DNA from: Oribacterium asaccharolyticum ACB7
GTDB lineage: Bacteria > Bacillota > Clostridia > Lachnospirales > Lachnospiraceae
Reading direction: 5' to 3'
Assembly (NCBI RefSeq): GCF_000238075.1
Contig: NZ_JH414504.1
Span: 659,972-723,971, forward strand
Length of the DNA: 64,000 nucleotides
The notes beneath the pieces were generated by a model. It had not been told where the DNA came from, ran no database searches, and was given only the letters and a program-made list of their open reading frames with translations. Positions 1 through 9,899 of the stretch are shown in pieces. A program made the position numbers and the translations under genes. Position 1 is the stretch's first letter. Every line of letters starts with the position of its first letter.

Positions 1-762
1 GGGTATGGGGTTCACTTCACTGAATAAGGCCCGAATAAGAGGCATAGCTCGAAGCTGCTCTTTTCTTGAGCCTTCCACGTCTCCGGCAAACCATTTTGCA
101 CAGATATCATGCGTTTCTTTCGGCGCCACATTCGATAAAACGGAAATAACACCCAGACTACCTGCTGCGAGGAGGGGCAGAATCAAACCGTCCTCTCCGG
201 AATAAAGGCAAAAGTCCTCATCCACGAGACGCATCAAATCCAAGGTTTTGCCAACATCTCCACTAGCATCCTTCACACCTATAATATTCTTCACATCATG
301 ATACAGAGCCGCCATCGTTTTCGCCTCGATACTCATTCCCGTTCTTCCGGGAACATTATAGAGAATGGAAGGAATGGAAACGGATTCCGCAATGGTCTTA
401 AAGTGCTGATAGAGCCCCTTCTGGGTAGCCTTATTGTAATAGGGAGTTACCAAAAGAAGGCCGTCCGCACCGGCTTCCTCCGCACACTTGGAAGTATACA
501 AAGCAGATCTGGTACAATTGGAACCTGTGCCCGCAATGACCGGAATGCGATGATTTACCGCCTTAATCGTATGACGAATCACTTCAAGATGCTCCTCAAC
601 AGTCAGTGTCGCCGCTTCTCCCGTGGTTCCCACAGAGATAATGGCATCCGTACCGCCCGCAATTTGATCTTCAATAATTGCCTCCAGTACCTCGAAGTTT
701 ACCGTCCCGTCTTCATGCATGGGAGTAACCAGTGCCACTCCCGCTCCCTTAAATAAAGCCAT
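1..762 (-). CDS. dapA: 4-hydroxy-tetrahydrodipicolinate synthase, 3' end outside window
   Basis: Condenses pyruvate with aspartate semialdehyde in the diaminopimelate/lysine pathway, in the cytoplasm. I translated the minus strand from the ATG at 760-762, which follows a GAGGTGAG ribosome binding site. The 254 codons in the window show the family marks in order: TTGE (about residues 46-49), the ILYNVPGRT segment with the catalytic Tyr135, and GVKDASGD with the Schiff-base Lys164. The family is usually about 290 residues, so some 40 residues lie beyond base 1. It sits 46 bp downstream of typA on the same strand. The open end is due only to the window edge. Confidence 0.95.
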   Translation of the reverse strand, partial: MALFKGAGVALVTPMHEDGTVNFEVLEAIIEDQIAGGTDAIISVGTTGEAATLTVEEHLEVIRHTIKAVNHRIPVIAGTGSNCTRSALYTSKCAEEAGADGLLLVTPYYNKATQKGLYQHFKTIAESVSIPSILYNVPGRTGMSIEAKTMAALYHDVKNIIGVKDASGDVGKTLDLMRLVDEDFCLYSGEDGLILPLLAAGSLGVISVLSNVAPKETHDICAKWFAGDVEGSRKEQLRAMPLIRALFSEVNPIP

Positions 763-808
763 AACTCACCTCGCTAGATTTTGCTCGTCCTGTTTTACTC
801 TTCTTGTC

Positions 809-2641
809 TTACTTTCTGTTAAAGCCGGCACGTTTTCTTGCCGTGGGATCCAGAATTTTCTTACGGATTCGCAAGTTCTCAGGCGTCACTTCCAAAAGCT
901 CATCCGTATCAATAAAGTCAATACACTGCTCTAAAGACATAATTTTCTTCGGTACCAATTTTAACGCCTCATCGGAACTGGAGGTTCTCGTGTTACTTAA
1001 GTGCTTGGTCTTACAAACATTCAGCTCTATGTCTTCCGACTTCGGACTCTGTCCGATAACCATACCGCTATAGACCTTTTCTCCCGGTCCGATAAAGAGT
1101 ACTCCTCTGTTCTGTGCCTGGAAAAGACCGTAGGTTACCGCCTCACCCTGCTCAAAGGCAATGAGGGATCCCTGATGACGGTAGTTCAAGTCTCCTCTAT
1201 ATTCCCCGTAGCCTTCAAATTCCGTATTTAAGATTCCGTTCCCCTTGGTATCGGTTAAGAACTCTCCTCGATAACCGATGAGTCCGCGGGAAGGAATTTC
1301 AAACTCCAGTCTTGTATAGCCGGATGCCAAAGGACTCATGCCGTTTAAAGTTCCCTTTCTCTGGGTTAGTTTCTGGATAACGGCACCGGTTGCCTCCTCC
1401 GGAACATCGATATACGCTATCTCCATCGGCTCCAACTGTTTACCGGATTCATCCGTTTTATAAATAACCTCCGCTTTGGAAACCGCAAATTCAAAGCCTT
1501 CTCTACGCATGGTCTCGACCAGCACGGAAAGGTGCAACTCTCCTCGTCCGGAAACCTTGAAACAGTCTGCTGAATCGGTTTCTTCTACGCGAAGAGAAAC
1601 GTCCGTATTTAATTCCCTGAAAAGTCTGTCACGGATATGACGGGAAGTCACAAACTTCCCCTCTGTTCCGGCAAGCGGAGAATCATTGACCATAAAGTCC
1701 ATGGAAATGGTCGGCTCGGAAATCTTCTGGAAGGGAAGCGGTGCCGGGTTTTTCTCCGTACATATGGTATCTCCTACATGAAGATCCTCAATACCGGATA
1801 CCGCAACGATATCTCCGAAAGAAGCCTCATCCACATCCACTCTCTTTAATCCGTCAAAGGAATAGAGTTTTGTAATCCGCACCTTCTTTCGTTTGTCCGG
1901 ATTGTGATGGTTTACAACCAGTGCATCCTGATTGACCTTGATTTTTCCGTTTTCCACCTTACCGATTCCGATTCTTCCTACAAACTCATTGTAGTCAATC
2001 GTAGAAACAAGAAGTTGCGTCTCCTCATCGGGGTCTCCCTCCGGTGCCGGAATAAAATCAATAATGCTCTCAAAGAGCGGTTTCATGTCCACATCGGGAT
2101 CTTCCAGATTTTTCTTCGCAAAGCCGTTTTTCGAGGAAGCAAAGAGGAAGGGGCAGTCCAGCTGCTCATCGGATGCATTTAAGTCGAGCATCAGCTCCAA
2201 AACTTCATCCACAACATCAGTCGGACGAGCCTGCGGCTTATCAATTTTATTGACTACGACAAGAACAGGAAGGCGAAGCTCTAAGGCTCTCTGCAAAACG
2301 AAACGAGTCTGCGGCATCGGTCCCTCAAAGGCGTCAACAAGTAAAATGGCGCCGTCCACCATTTTTAAAATACGCTCAACCTCACCGCCGAAATCCGCGT
2401 GTCCCGGTGTATCGACAATGTTAATCTTTACTCCGTTATAGCTTACAGCAGTATTTTTCGCTAAAATCGTAATGCCTCTCTCCCGCTCAATGGGATTCGA
2501 GTCCATGACACGAACACCGATATCCTGATTGTCGCGAAATACACCGGACTGCTTTAAAAGCTCATCCACTAAGGTTGTTTTCCCGTGGTCTACATGGGCA
2601 ATAATGGCTACATTACGAACATCTTCTCTCTTTTTTAACAT
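809..2641 (-). CDS. typA: translational GTPase TypA/BipA
   Basis: Ribosome-associated GTPase of the EF-G superfamily, linked in other bacteria to ribosome assembly and stress or cold growth. The 610-residue length is typical. G-domain motifs are complete: AHVDHGKT (15-22), the RGITI switch, DTPGH (77-81) and NKID (131-134). The EF-G domain II, III and V-like region and the BipA-specific C-terminal domain follow; the protein ends in a basic tail. The ATG at 2641 is preceded by a GGAAGTG-type site. It lies between dapA and the yigZ-like gene; I see no strong terminator on either side. Confidence 0.96.
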   Translation of the reverse strand: MLKKREDVRNVAIIAHVDHGKTTLVDELLKQSGVFRDNQDIGVRVMDSNPIERERGITILAKNTAVSYNGVKINIVDTPGHADFGGEVERILKMVDGAILLVDAFEGPMPQTRFVLQRALELRLPVLVVVNKIDKPQARPTDVVDEVLELMLDLNASDEQLDCPFLFASSKNGFAKKNLEDPDVDMKPLFESIIDFIPAPEGDPDEETQLLVSTIDYNEFVGRIGIGKVENGKIKVNQDALVVNHHNPDKRKKVRITKLYSFDGLKRVDVDEASFGDIVAVSGIEDLHVGDTICTEKNPAPLPFQKISEPTISMDFMVNDSPLAGTEGKFVTSRHIRDRLFRELNTDVSLRVEETDSADCFKVSGRGELHLSVLVETMRREGFEFAVSKAEVIYKTDESGKQLEPMEIAYIDVPEEATGAVIQKLTQRKGTLNGMSPLASGYTRLEFEIPSRGLIGYRGEFLTDTKGNGILNTEFEGYGEYRGDLNYRHQGSLIAFEQGEAVTYGLFQAQNRGVLFIGPGEKVYSGMVIGQSPKSEDIELNVCKTKHLSNTRTSSSDEALKLVPKKIMSLEQCIDFIDTDELLEVTPENLRIRKKILDPTARKRAGFNRK

Positions 2642-2718
2642 GAATTTTCACTTCCTGAACGAAATCGAACAAACTTAAACTTCAACAAATTTATACAATA
2701 TTTATTTATTACTTTAAC

Positions 2719-3348
2719 TTATCGAGTATACCACCGGCATTTTTTGATTGCAAGGAAAACCACCTGCGGTCCATATTCCCGGATTTGCTTTTCAAAACCG
2801 GAATATTGTTCTTCTTTAACGCGAATCCTAAGAATCACGTTTTCTGTAAAAGCCTTATCCAAAATAGAAATATTCTGTTCCGTAAAGCTGTACTCCAGCT
2901 TTCCGAGTAAGGAATACGGAATTTGCAGTTGCAGTTCCCACCCCTCAATTCTCTCCAGAAAAACCGCCTTCTCCAGTACCGCCTTTGCCGCATCGGAATA
3001 GGCTCGTGAAAGACCTCCGGTTCCAAGAAGCGTACCGCCAAAAATTCTGCTTACCACAAGAAGGGCATTTTTCAGTTCCAGACTTTCCATCCTTTGCAAA
3101 ATAGGCATACCTGCGGTCTTTGCCGGTTCTCCGTCATCGCTCTGCTTCTTGTGCTCCTGCAGAATTCCCTCTCCCTCTTCCAGAAAAATATAGGCATAGC
3201 AGTGATGTCTTGCATCTCTGTATTTCTTTCTGCATGCTTCAAGGAGTCCTTCCACATCCGCTTCTCTTTCAAGCGGAAAAAGCCCGGCGTAAAACTTGGA
3301 CTTTTTCTCTTCAATCTCTCCGTAAAAGCACTCCTTAATAAATTTCAT
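2719..3348 (-). CDS. YigZ/IMPACT family protein
   Basis: 209 residues, the usual length for the YigZ (UPF0029/IMPACT) family, whose biochemical role is poorly settled; members resemble EF-G domain IV and have been proposed to bind nucleic acid or ribosomes. Visible family signatures are the early EKKSKFYA stretch, the YRDARHHCYAY segment, SDDGEPAKTAGMP (around residues 70-82) and the GGTLLGTGGLSRAYSDA block, followed by the DUF1949-like C-terminal half. The start is 3 bp from the stop of the upstream penicillin-binding protein gene, so the two are probably co-transcribed. Confidence 0.9.
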   Translation of the reverse strand: MKFIKECFYGEIEEKKSKFYAGLFPLEREADVEGLLEACRKKYRDARHHCYAYIFLEEGEGILQEHKKQSDDGEPAKTAGMPILQRMESLELKNALLVVSRIFGGTLLGTGGLSRAYSDAAKAVLEKAVFLERIEGWELQLQIPYSLLGKLEYSFTEQNISILDKAFTENVILRIRVKEEQYSGFEKQIREYGPQVVFLAIKKCRWYTR

Positions 3349-3351
3349 TCC

Positions 3352-5961
3352 TTAATCCTCGGCACTTTTCTTTTTACTCGGTCCCTGTTCGGAAATCGTA
3401 ATCTTATTTTTTGTATTTTTCTCCGAACTGTCGGAATCTCTGTCGGAATCTCTGTCAGAATCCTCGTCTTCTTCCTCCGGTTCCTTATAGCTGTAATAAT
3501 GATCGTCCGTATCCAAGTCCCGTAGATTTTCAGGAACGAGCATAGCTCCCCAGGAAGTGTGATACGTACATTTTTCCGTAGGCACCGTTCCCTTGGCGAA
3601 AAGTTCCGTAATGACGGCACTTCCCCTGTAATCCTGATAACATCCGGAAGTCGGAAGCTTTCCGGACTTTCGGCATACCTGAGCTTCCACGATATCTTCC
3701 GGCTTACTGAAGCCCGGATCCGTCTTTCCTTCGTGAATCTTCGTCATGATTTTTCGCCATATATCCTTGTGGAATCCGGTTCCGCCGTTGTATTCCCCGG
3801 TTTTCGCATCTTTTAGAACCTGATTATCATCACAGCCGCCCCAAACTCCGCCGATATAATAGGGTGTATAGCCGATGAACCAAATATCTCTGTTATTACT
3901 GGTTGTTCCGGACTTTCCCGCCTGGCTCATCCCGTCAAAATGCGCCCTTGTAGATGTAGAACTTACCCGTACATCGGATGCAAAGGCACGGTTCGATTCC
4001 ATGGATTCCTTCATGGCATCCGTAAGGAGATAGGCTGTGCTGGCCTTCATAACCTGTGTAGGCTTATCCTCCGTTGTGTCAATGAGTACTTTTCCGTCTT
4101 GATCTACTATCTTGGAGAAAAACTTGGCCTTTTCCAGTTCTCCCCCATTTGCGATAGCGGAAAATGCCTGGGTGAGCTCCAGGTTCGATACACCGCGGGT
4201 TAATCCCCCCAGAGCCAAAGCCGGATTTTCATCATCCTTTACCAAGGATGTAATTCCCAAAGACTCCGCATATTGGTACCCTCGTTCCGGCTTAACCGTC
4301 TCCATAAGACAGCGAACCGCCACAATATTTAAAGAATAGACTATTCCGTCTCGAATACTCTGAAATCCCAAATATCCTCCGGAATACCAGTTCTTAAAGG
4401 TCTTATTTCCTAAGGTATATTCCGAGTCATAGTAGGTAGAGGCAAGCGTTGCTCCGTATAAATCGATGGCCGGCGCAAAGGAAGTAATGATTTTGAAGGT
4501 GGAACCGGGCTGACGCAGAACATTACTGGCACGATTCAAGGTTTTGCTCTGTTTTTTCTCGCCTCTTCCTCCCGTAAGAGCCAATACTTCGCCTGTATGC
4601 GGGTCCATCAGGACAAAGGATGCCTGGGGCTCCAATACATAATCTACCGTTTCCCCCAAGATACGATCGGAATCCACGGTAACCTTCTCTTTAAATTCCT
4701 CTATCCGTTTATTAGCCTGATCCTTCGAGGTATACAGGCCGTTAAAAGAGATTCCCTTTCCCTCTTTTAAATACTTCTCTATATCCTTTTCACTGAAATT
4801 AACAATGGTACCGTCTTCATGTTGCAAAGTATATCTCCAGGAAATGGAATATTTTGCCGTATCATAATTCTCCGGGTTATTGATTTCCTGATCTACGATT
4901 GCTTGCAAATCCGGATCCTGGTTTGCATAAATCGTCAAACCGCCGGAATATAGCAACTTTGTGGCATCTTCCTTCTTATAATCGAGCCTTTCCACAAGAG
5001 CATCAACTACCTGCTCCGTAAGTTCATCCGTATAATAAGAATAGGGCTTATCCTCTCCCTGCGTAACTAAATTAACATTTTGAATTCGCTCATACACAGG
5101 ATCATTTAATGCTTCTTGATAGCGACTTTCATCAATATAGCCCTGACTGAGCATATTACGCAGAACCTGTTTTCTTCTGACTGCATTGTTCTCGGGATGG
5201 GTTATCGGATTTAACTTGGAAGGATTTTTCGTAATTGCAGCGATAACGGTTGATTCGGAGAGACTCAATTCCGAAACCTCTTTATTAAAATAACGACGTG
5301 CTGCAACCTTTACGCCCAAAGTATTGGCTCCAAGGTTAATCGTATTTAAGTACTCGGTCAAAATACTTTTTTTAATTTCCTTTTTATCGAGACCCGGCTG
5401 GTCCTCCAATTCCAAGGCCAAATATTGTTCCTGTATCTTTCGTACGTATTTCTCAAATTTTCCCTCATGCAGACCGCCGCCGAAAACATTGTTTTTCAGG
5501 AGCTGTTGCGTAATCGTTGAACCGCCTCCGGCAGAACTGTCATCGGAGACCACTCCTCTTACTGCACGCAAAATAGAGCGAAAATCGATGCCGTTATGTC
5601 TCCAGAAACGTTCATCCTCTATCGCCACAAAGGCATTGATCATGTCTTTCGGCAGCTCCTCGTAGCTGACCCTTTCTCTGTTTGATCCCTCCGTAACGAG
5701 GGTGGACATCAGATTTCCCTTCTTGTCATAAATTTTTGTGGCGTAAGAAGTCGGCCCTACATGAATTTTATGAATATCGGGAGCGGAATCCAAAACTCCT
5801 CTGAACAAACCATAGCCGAAAGATGCACCCAAAAAAAGCGAAGCAACGAAACAGAACAGGATTACAGTCTTCAAAATTCCTGTAAACCTGTGCCATATTC
5901 GTGCTCGCTTACTTTTCATTTCATATAAACGATTCTCTATACTATGTCGTGTGAACTTCAT
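3352..5961 (-). CDS. class A penicillin-binding protein (PBP1A type)
   Basis: Bifunctional peptidoglycan synthase: glycosyltransferase plus DD-transpeptidase, anchored in the cytoplasmic membrane and acting outside. 869 residues: a basic cytoplasmic N-terminus, one membrane helix (about 29-52), the GT51 domain with the catalytic EDERFW (E115) and GGSTITQQ, then the transpeptidase with STFK (Ser487, Lys490), a YSLN SxN motif and KSGT (683-686). The C-terminal tail is acidic and low-complexity, rich in Asp-Ser-Asp-Arg repeats, then lysine-rich. It heads a short unit with the yigZ-like gene. Functional assignment is firm; the individual paralogue name is not. Confidence 0.95.
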   Translation of the reverse strand: MKFTRHSIENRLYEMKSKRARIWHRFTGILKTVILFCFVASLFLGASFGYGLFRGVLDSAPDIHKIHVGPTSYATKIYDKKGNLMSTLVTEGSNRERVSYEELPKDMINAFVAIEDERFWRHNGIDFRSILRAVRGVVSDDSSAGGGSTITQQLLKNNVFGGGLHEGKFEKYVRKIQEQYLALELEDQPGLDKKEIKKSILTEYLNTINLGANTLGVKVAARRYFNKEVSELSLSESTVIAAITKNPSKLNPITHPENNAVRRKQVLRNMLSQGYIDESRYQEALNDPVYERIQNVNLVTQGEDKPYSYYTDELTEQVVDALVERLDYKKEDATKLLYSGGLTIYANQDPDLQAIVDQEINNPENYDTAKYSISWRYTLQHEDGTIVNFSEKDIEKYLKEGKGISFNGLYTSKDQANKRIEEFKEKVTVDSDRILGETVDYVLEPQASFVLMDPHTGEVLALTGGRGEKKQSKTLNRASNVLRQPGSTFKIITSFAPAIDLYGATLASTYYDSEYTLGNKTFKNWYSGGYLGFQSIRDGIVYSLNIVAVRCLMETVKPERGYQYAESLGITSLVKDDENPALALGGLTRGVSNLELTQAFSAIANGGELEKAKFFSKIVDQDGKVLIDTTEDKPTQVMKASTAYLLTDAMKESMESNRAFASDVRVSSTSTRAHFDGMSQAGKSGTTSNNRDIWFIGYTPYYIGGVWGGCDDNQVLKDAKTGEYNGGTGFHKDIWRKIMTKIHEGKTDPGFSKPEDIVEAQVCRKSGKLPTSGCYQDYRGSAVITELFAKGTVPTEKCTYHTSWGAMLVPENLRDLDTDDHYYSYKEPEEEDEDSDRDSDRDSDSSEKNTKNKITISEQGPSKKKSAED

Positions 5962-6011
5962 TTTTCGCCCTTAAAAAGCCTACTTGCAACATAGCCTATT
6001 CTATCACAGCT

Positions 6012-6980
6012 TTAGCTTTCCTGCCAAATGCTCTTTGGGATAATAAACTGACTTTCTCCCATATACATCGGTGCCACTTCCCCCTGTGGAAAAACCAAAA
6101 CCAGCTGTCCATCGGCATTGATATAGAAGCTTTGCTCGTCCGTTACCTCTCTGAAGCCCTCTTCATCCTCACCGTCCTGCAGAAAATATTTATCTTTAGA
6201 GTTTTGGTTGTGTGCCTTTATTTGTCTGACAACTTCTTCGGATAAAATTTCCTTGTAATCCGGTCTGCCCGGAAAAAGCTTTGCCAACTGTAAAAGTTCC
6301 CCACTATGCTTATCCACAGTATAGTAATGATGAATGGTCTGCGTATCACCCTCCTGCTTCAACACGGAAAGCGCAAGAACGTAATAATCCTCCGAATTTA
6401 AAATTACACTATAGGATACATCCAAATTCTTATATTCCGTTTTAGAAAGTTCTTCTTTAAATTCACGAATCAACTCTTCCGTTTTCGCATTGATATCCAA
6501 ATTAATTTGCTCCGCAGAGGCTAATTTTCCATCTTCTTTTTCTTTAAACGCCGACTTTGCGGCCTCTTCCCCCGAAATTCCGTCCTGAACTTCATCTTGA
6601 GAAGCTCCCGCAACGCTTCTCTCTCCGTATGCTTCCACAACTTCTTTCGGCGCCTCTACGGCAAGAAGCGGGGTATCCACTTCCGCACTATGCTGTCCGT
6701 CATCAAAAGAATAGTTTCGAAGAGTAATTAACTGGAAATATCTTCCAAGGCCCGGAATGGCTTGCAAGGCATAGGCACTCTTTTCAGAAACATTCGGGAG
6801 AACAACCGAAAGAATCAGGCAGGCCGCAACTGCCGTTTTTACAAAAGAAGATTTTATCCATTTTTTCCCTTTGACAAAGGAGAAAATCTTTGCCTTTTCA
6901 AGCGACATTTCTTCATCCGCTTCCAAAATAAAGCAATCCTCTATTTTCCCCATTGCCTCTATCAATTTATTCCTTTTCAT
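6012..6980 (-). CDS. RsiV-like anti-sigma factor
   Basis: 322 residues with a short cytoplasmic N-terminus, one membrane helix (about 45-70) and a large extracellular part resembling the DUF4163/DUF3298 pair found in RsiV. In Bacillus subtilis RsiV holds back the ECF factor SigV and releases it on binding lysozyme; a similar role is inferred here from architecture and from the four-base ATGA overlap with the sigma factor gene at 6977-6980. A linker rich in Glu, Ala and Ser (about 110-165) separates membrane and C-terminal domain. The sensed signal cannot be read from sequence. Confidence 0.82.
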   Translation of the reverse strand: MKRNKLIEAMGKIEDCFILEADEEMSLEKAKIFSFVKGKKWIKSSFVKTAVAACLILSVVLPNVSEKSAYALQAIPGLGRYFQLITLRNYSFDDGQHSAEVDTPLLAVEAPKEVVEAYGERSVAGASQDEVQDGISGEEAAKSAFKEKEDGKLASAEQINLDINAKTEELIREFKEELSKTEYKNLDVSYSVILNSEDYYVLALSVLKQEGDTQTIHHYYTVDKHSGELLQLAKLFPGRPDYKEILSEEVVRQIKAHNQNSKDKYFLQDGEDEEGFREVTDEQSFYINADGQLVLVFPQGEVAPMYMGESQFIIPKSIWQES

Positions 6981-7543
6981 AGCAGACCTTCTTCTTGCAA
7001 TTTTTTCTTCAAAGCTTCCCTCATACGATGCAGACTGACTTTTACCTTACTTTCTCCTACCTTATATTTCGACGCAATTTCTTTGATTTCATCATGATAA
7101 AAATATCGTCTGACAAAAAAAACACGAAGCTCCTTCTTTTCACGGGACAGAAAATCATTGATTGCGGAAACCAAAGCTTCTTCATTAATATGATCTTCTA
7201 CGTTGTTAAAAGAAAGTTGTATATCTTCACCGAGCTCGTCTACACTTTCCGTAAAACTTTCACTCGCTCTCTTCTTTGCTCCAATCATCTTAAAACGATT
7301 AATCGCGGCATTTCGTACAATTTTGGCACAATAAGCCTTCAAAAAAGAAGGCTTCTCCGGAGGAATGGCATTCCAAACACTGAGCCAAGTATCGTTTAAG
7401 ACCTCTTCCACATCCTCTCTTTGCGAGAGAATCTGACTCGCAATCTTTCCGCAATAAGCCTTGTACTGTTCCTCTAAGCGGAGAATTCCTTCTTCATTTC
7501 TTGCAAAAAACAACTCCAGAATCTTTTGATCTTCCATATCCAC
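6977..7543 (-). CDS. ECF-type RNA polymerase sigma factor
   Basis: 188 residues, the usual length for an extracytoplasmic-function sigma-70 protein. Region 2 (about 15-85, with the EDVEEVLNDTWLSVW block) and region 4 (about 125-185, helix-turn-helix with YKVGESKVKVSLHRM) are both recognisable; the region 1.1 and 3 segments of housekeeping sigmas are absent. Its stop overlaps the start of the RsiV-like gene, the classic sigma/anti-sigma arrangement, so activity is probably controlled by membrane sequestration. I could not identify its own promoter motif upstream of 7543. Confidence 0.92.
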   Translation of the reverse strand: MDMEDQKILELFFARNEEGILRLEEQYKAYCGKIASQILSQREDVEEVLNDTWLSVWNAIPPEKPSFLKAYCAKIVRNAAINRFKMIGAKKRASESFTESVDELGEDIQLSFNNVEDHINEEALVSAINDFLSREKKELRVFFVRRYFYHDEIKEIASKYKVGESKVKVSLHRMREALKKKLQEEGLL

Positions 7544-7621
7544 CCTATAAATTCGCTCAAAATCACTAAGTTTTAACTGATAATACAGGATAAAAGAAAG
7601 ATATGTCCGGAGTGTGAATTT

Positions 7622-8038
7622 TTATGCCTTCTCTACAGAAAGGATCTCTCCGGTAAAGGAATCCACTTCGGAAAGCTCTCCGGTGTAGTGAACGATTACT
7701 TCATCTCCTTCCTTCACCTTGTCCAGCCCTTCCGGCTTCTTATCAAAGTTCAGCGCATAGGACTTTCCGTCATCCGTGGTAACCGTAAACATGAAATCCT
7801 TAATCTCGGAAACTTTTCCCTTTAATTCCTGTGCTTCAGACTTCTCTTCGGCTTTTTCTCCTGCCTTTTTCGTTTCCTTCGCAGCTTCGCTGGCAACCGT
7901 TGTCTTTTCTGTGCTTGCTTTATCCGAACCGGAAGAAGATCCGCAGGCCATCATGGAAATTCCAAGAAGCATGGCAGCGGAAACGATACCGGCCTTTTTC
8001 AACAAATCTTTCTTTACTACAGTACTGTTCTTTTTCAT
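7622..8038 (-). CDS. small lipoprotein of unknown function
   Basis: 138 residues. A basic N-terminus, a hydrophobic stretch (about 17-30) and a lipobox ending SMMAC with Cys32 mark it as a lipid-anchored exported protein. A Ser/Lys/Glu-rich linker follows, then about 65 residues of soluble domain whose strands (GKVSEIKDFMFTVTTDDGKSY, then VKEGDEVIVHYTGEL) look like a small beta-barrel of the type seen in DUF1344- or OB-like periplasmic proteins. No function is claimed. It is a separate unit between the sigma operon and rho. Confidence 0.8.
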   Translation of the reverse strand: MKKNSTVVKKDLLKKAGIVSAAMLLGISMMACGSSSGSDKASTEKTTVASEAAKETKKAGEKAEEKSEAQELKGKVSEIKDFMFTVTTDDGKSYALNFDKKPEGLDKVKEGDEVIVHYTGELSEVDSFTGEILSVEKA

Positions 8039-8144
8039 TTTTTTATCCTCCGTTTTATACGGGAGACCCTACTCTCCCTCATTCTATAGTTCCCTCAAAG
8101 GGCGCTACATCTATAGAGACAGAGAATACAGAAAAAGGTTACAT

Positions 8145-9710
8145 TTAATTTGAAAAATTCTTTTTATTTACGCGGACAAACACATTTTCATCGCGATCCG
8201 GTATTCTTTCCGGGGCGGTAACGGTTTTTCCACGCACCAAAGTTTCGCATAGTTTAATGTTGTTTAAGGTTCTGTCAAAGAGAGAAAGGGTGTCCTCCAC
8301 CGCATTTTTCTTATCGGAAGAAAGCTCTCTGTGCAGAAAATCGGCCGCGTCCTTCTCAAGTGGGCTCAAAAGCAAATCATCCCTTCTTGTTCCGGACTTT
8401 TGAATGTCAATTGCCGGAAAAATTCTTCTTTCCTGCAACTCTCTATTCAATACCAATTCCATATTTCCGGTCCCCTTAAACTCCTCATAAATGACATCAT
8501 CCATACGGGATCCGGTATCAACAAGTGCCGTTGCAAGAATGGTCAAGCTTCCTCCCTCACGAATATTACGGGCTGCCCCGAAAAAGCGCTTGGGCATATG
8601 AAGTGCGGCAGAATCCATACCGCCGGAAAGAATCTTACCGGAGGAAGGTACAATCAAATTGTAGGCTCTTGCAAGTCTGGTAATACTGTCCAGAAGAATG
8701 CATACATCCTGCCCCTGTTCCACAAGCCTCTTCGCTCTCTCAATCGTCATTTCCGCCACTCTTTTATGATGTTCCGGTAATTCATCAAAGGTGGAGTAGA
8801 TTACCTGAACCTTATCTCCTACTACCTCTTCCATCATATCCGTTACTTCTTCCGGTCTTTCATCGATAAGAAGAATCAGTAAGGTCATATCCGGTTCATT
8901 TTGTAAAATAGACTGAGCAATTTGCTTTAGCAAAGTGGTTTTTCCGGCCTTGGGCGGAGAGACAATCATTCCCCTTTGCCCTTTTCCGATGGGCGCCAAA
9001 AGATCTAAGACACGGAGTGATGTGGATACGCGCTTTCCTTCTCTTTCCATGGGAATTCGCTCATCCGGAAAAATCGGAGTAAGCTTATCAAAATCAGGCC
9101 TTCCGTAAAGCGCGGAAATCGGAAGATTGTTTACCTTTTCTATATAAAGCAAGGCGCTGTAACGTTCCTGCGGATTTCTGGACTTTGCATATCCGTAAAG
9201 CATATCTCCCGTCTTCAAGTGAAAACGGCGTATCATAAGATTGTTTACATAAACATCTTGCTCTCCGGGAAGGAAATTTTCCGAGCGAATAAAGCCGTAG
9301 CCCTCCGACATGATTTCCAGAATGCCTTGCACAGCTTTCGCGTCCGCATCACGAGGTCCCTCTTTTTTAACCGGTTCATCCGTCTTTTCCGGCATTATCC
9401 GTTCTTCCGGAGCATCGGCAGGCTGCGTCTCTTTATAGGCTGTAAATAGAGAATTGTCCTCCACTATGCGAAGCTCGGACGGGGCACGGTCTTCCGAGGA
9501 AGATTCCTTTACCGCTTTTTTTACGCTTCTCTTTTTCTTCTTTTCTTCCTTTACGGCAGGTTCCGATGTTTCTGTCCCGGAACTTTCCGGAATTTCTTCC
9601 TTCTTCGGCCTGCCTCTTCTTTTTTTCGGAGGACTGAGCAATTCTTCCTTCCCTTCCTGCGTTACTTCACTTATGGATTTTTTCTCTTCTTTTTCGTCCT
9701 TTTTTTTCAT
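8145..9710 (-). CDS. rho: transcription termination factor Rho
   Basis: Hexameric RNA-dependent ATPase that terminates transcription. 521 residues, longer than the roughly 420 of E. coli Rho because the first 125 residues are a charged Lys/Glu-rich extension instead of the usual helical Rho_N module. A cold-shock-like RNA-binding domain lies at about 128-195 (GYGFIRS, DVYV), then the RecA-like motor: Walker [11 protein letters not shown] (251-260), a [13 protein letters not shown] block and the [20 protein letters not shown] motifs. The extension contains KRRGRPKK (30-37), which resembles an AT-hook. Monocistronic as far as I can see. Confidence 0.96.
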   Translation of the reverse strand: MKKKDEKEEKKSISEVTQEGKEELLSPPKKRRGRPKKEEIPESSGTETSEPAVKEEKKKKRSVKKAVKESSSEDRAPSELRIVEDNSLFTAYKETQPADAPEERIMPEKTDEPVKKEGPRDADAKAVQGILEIMSEGYGFIRSENFLPGEQDVYVNNLMIRRFHLKTGDMLYGYAKSRNPQERYSALLYIEKVNNLPISALYGRPDFDKLTPIFPDERIPMEREGKRVSTSLRVLDLLAPIGKGQRGMIVSPPKAGKTTLLKQIAQSILQNEPDMTLLILLIDERPEEVTDMMEEVVGDKVQVIYSTFDELPEHHKRVAEMTIERAKRLVEQGQDVCILLDSITRLARAYNLIVPSSGKILSGGMDSAALHMPKRFFGAARNIREGGSLTILATALVDTGSRMDDVIYEEFKGTGNMELVLNRELQERRIFPAIDIQKSGTRRDDLLLSPLEKDAADFLHRELSSDKKNAVEDTLSLFDRTLNNIKLCETLVRGKTVTAPERIPDRDENVFVRVNKKNFSN

Positions 9711-9780
9711 GAAAGCTCCTTGCTATAAAATCAGATTTTTGCTGTTGATGGATGGAGATACAATTGTGATATAGAGGATA

Positions 9781-9851
9781 AACGAGACAGCGCACGCTTT
9801 GCGCACGATACTCGTTATGAACGGAGCCGGAAGAATGAAGCTTCTTCCGGC
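9781..9851. repeat. nested inverted repeats between rho and the amylosucrase gene
   Basis: Two stem-loops fill the gap downstream of the amylosucrase gene. AACGAG (9781-9786) pairs with CTCGTT (9811-9816) around a GCGC inner pair, and GCCGGAAGAA (9826-9835) pairs with TTCTTCCGGC (9842-9851) over a six-base loop. The second could act as a terminator for the minus-strand amylosucrase transcript, but no T-run follows it in that direction, so a Rho-dependent end or an RNA-stabilising hairpin is as likely. Confidence 0.5.
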
Positions 9852-9899
9852 GAAAAAACTTGTGCATAACGGATGATGCGCATAAAACGCACCTTCTTT

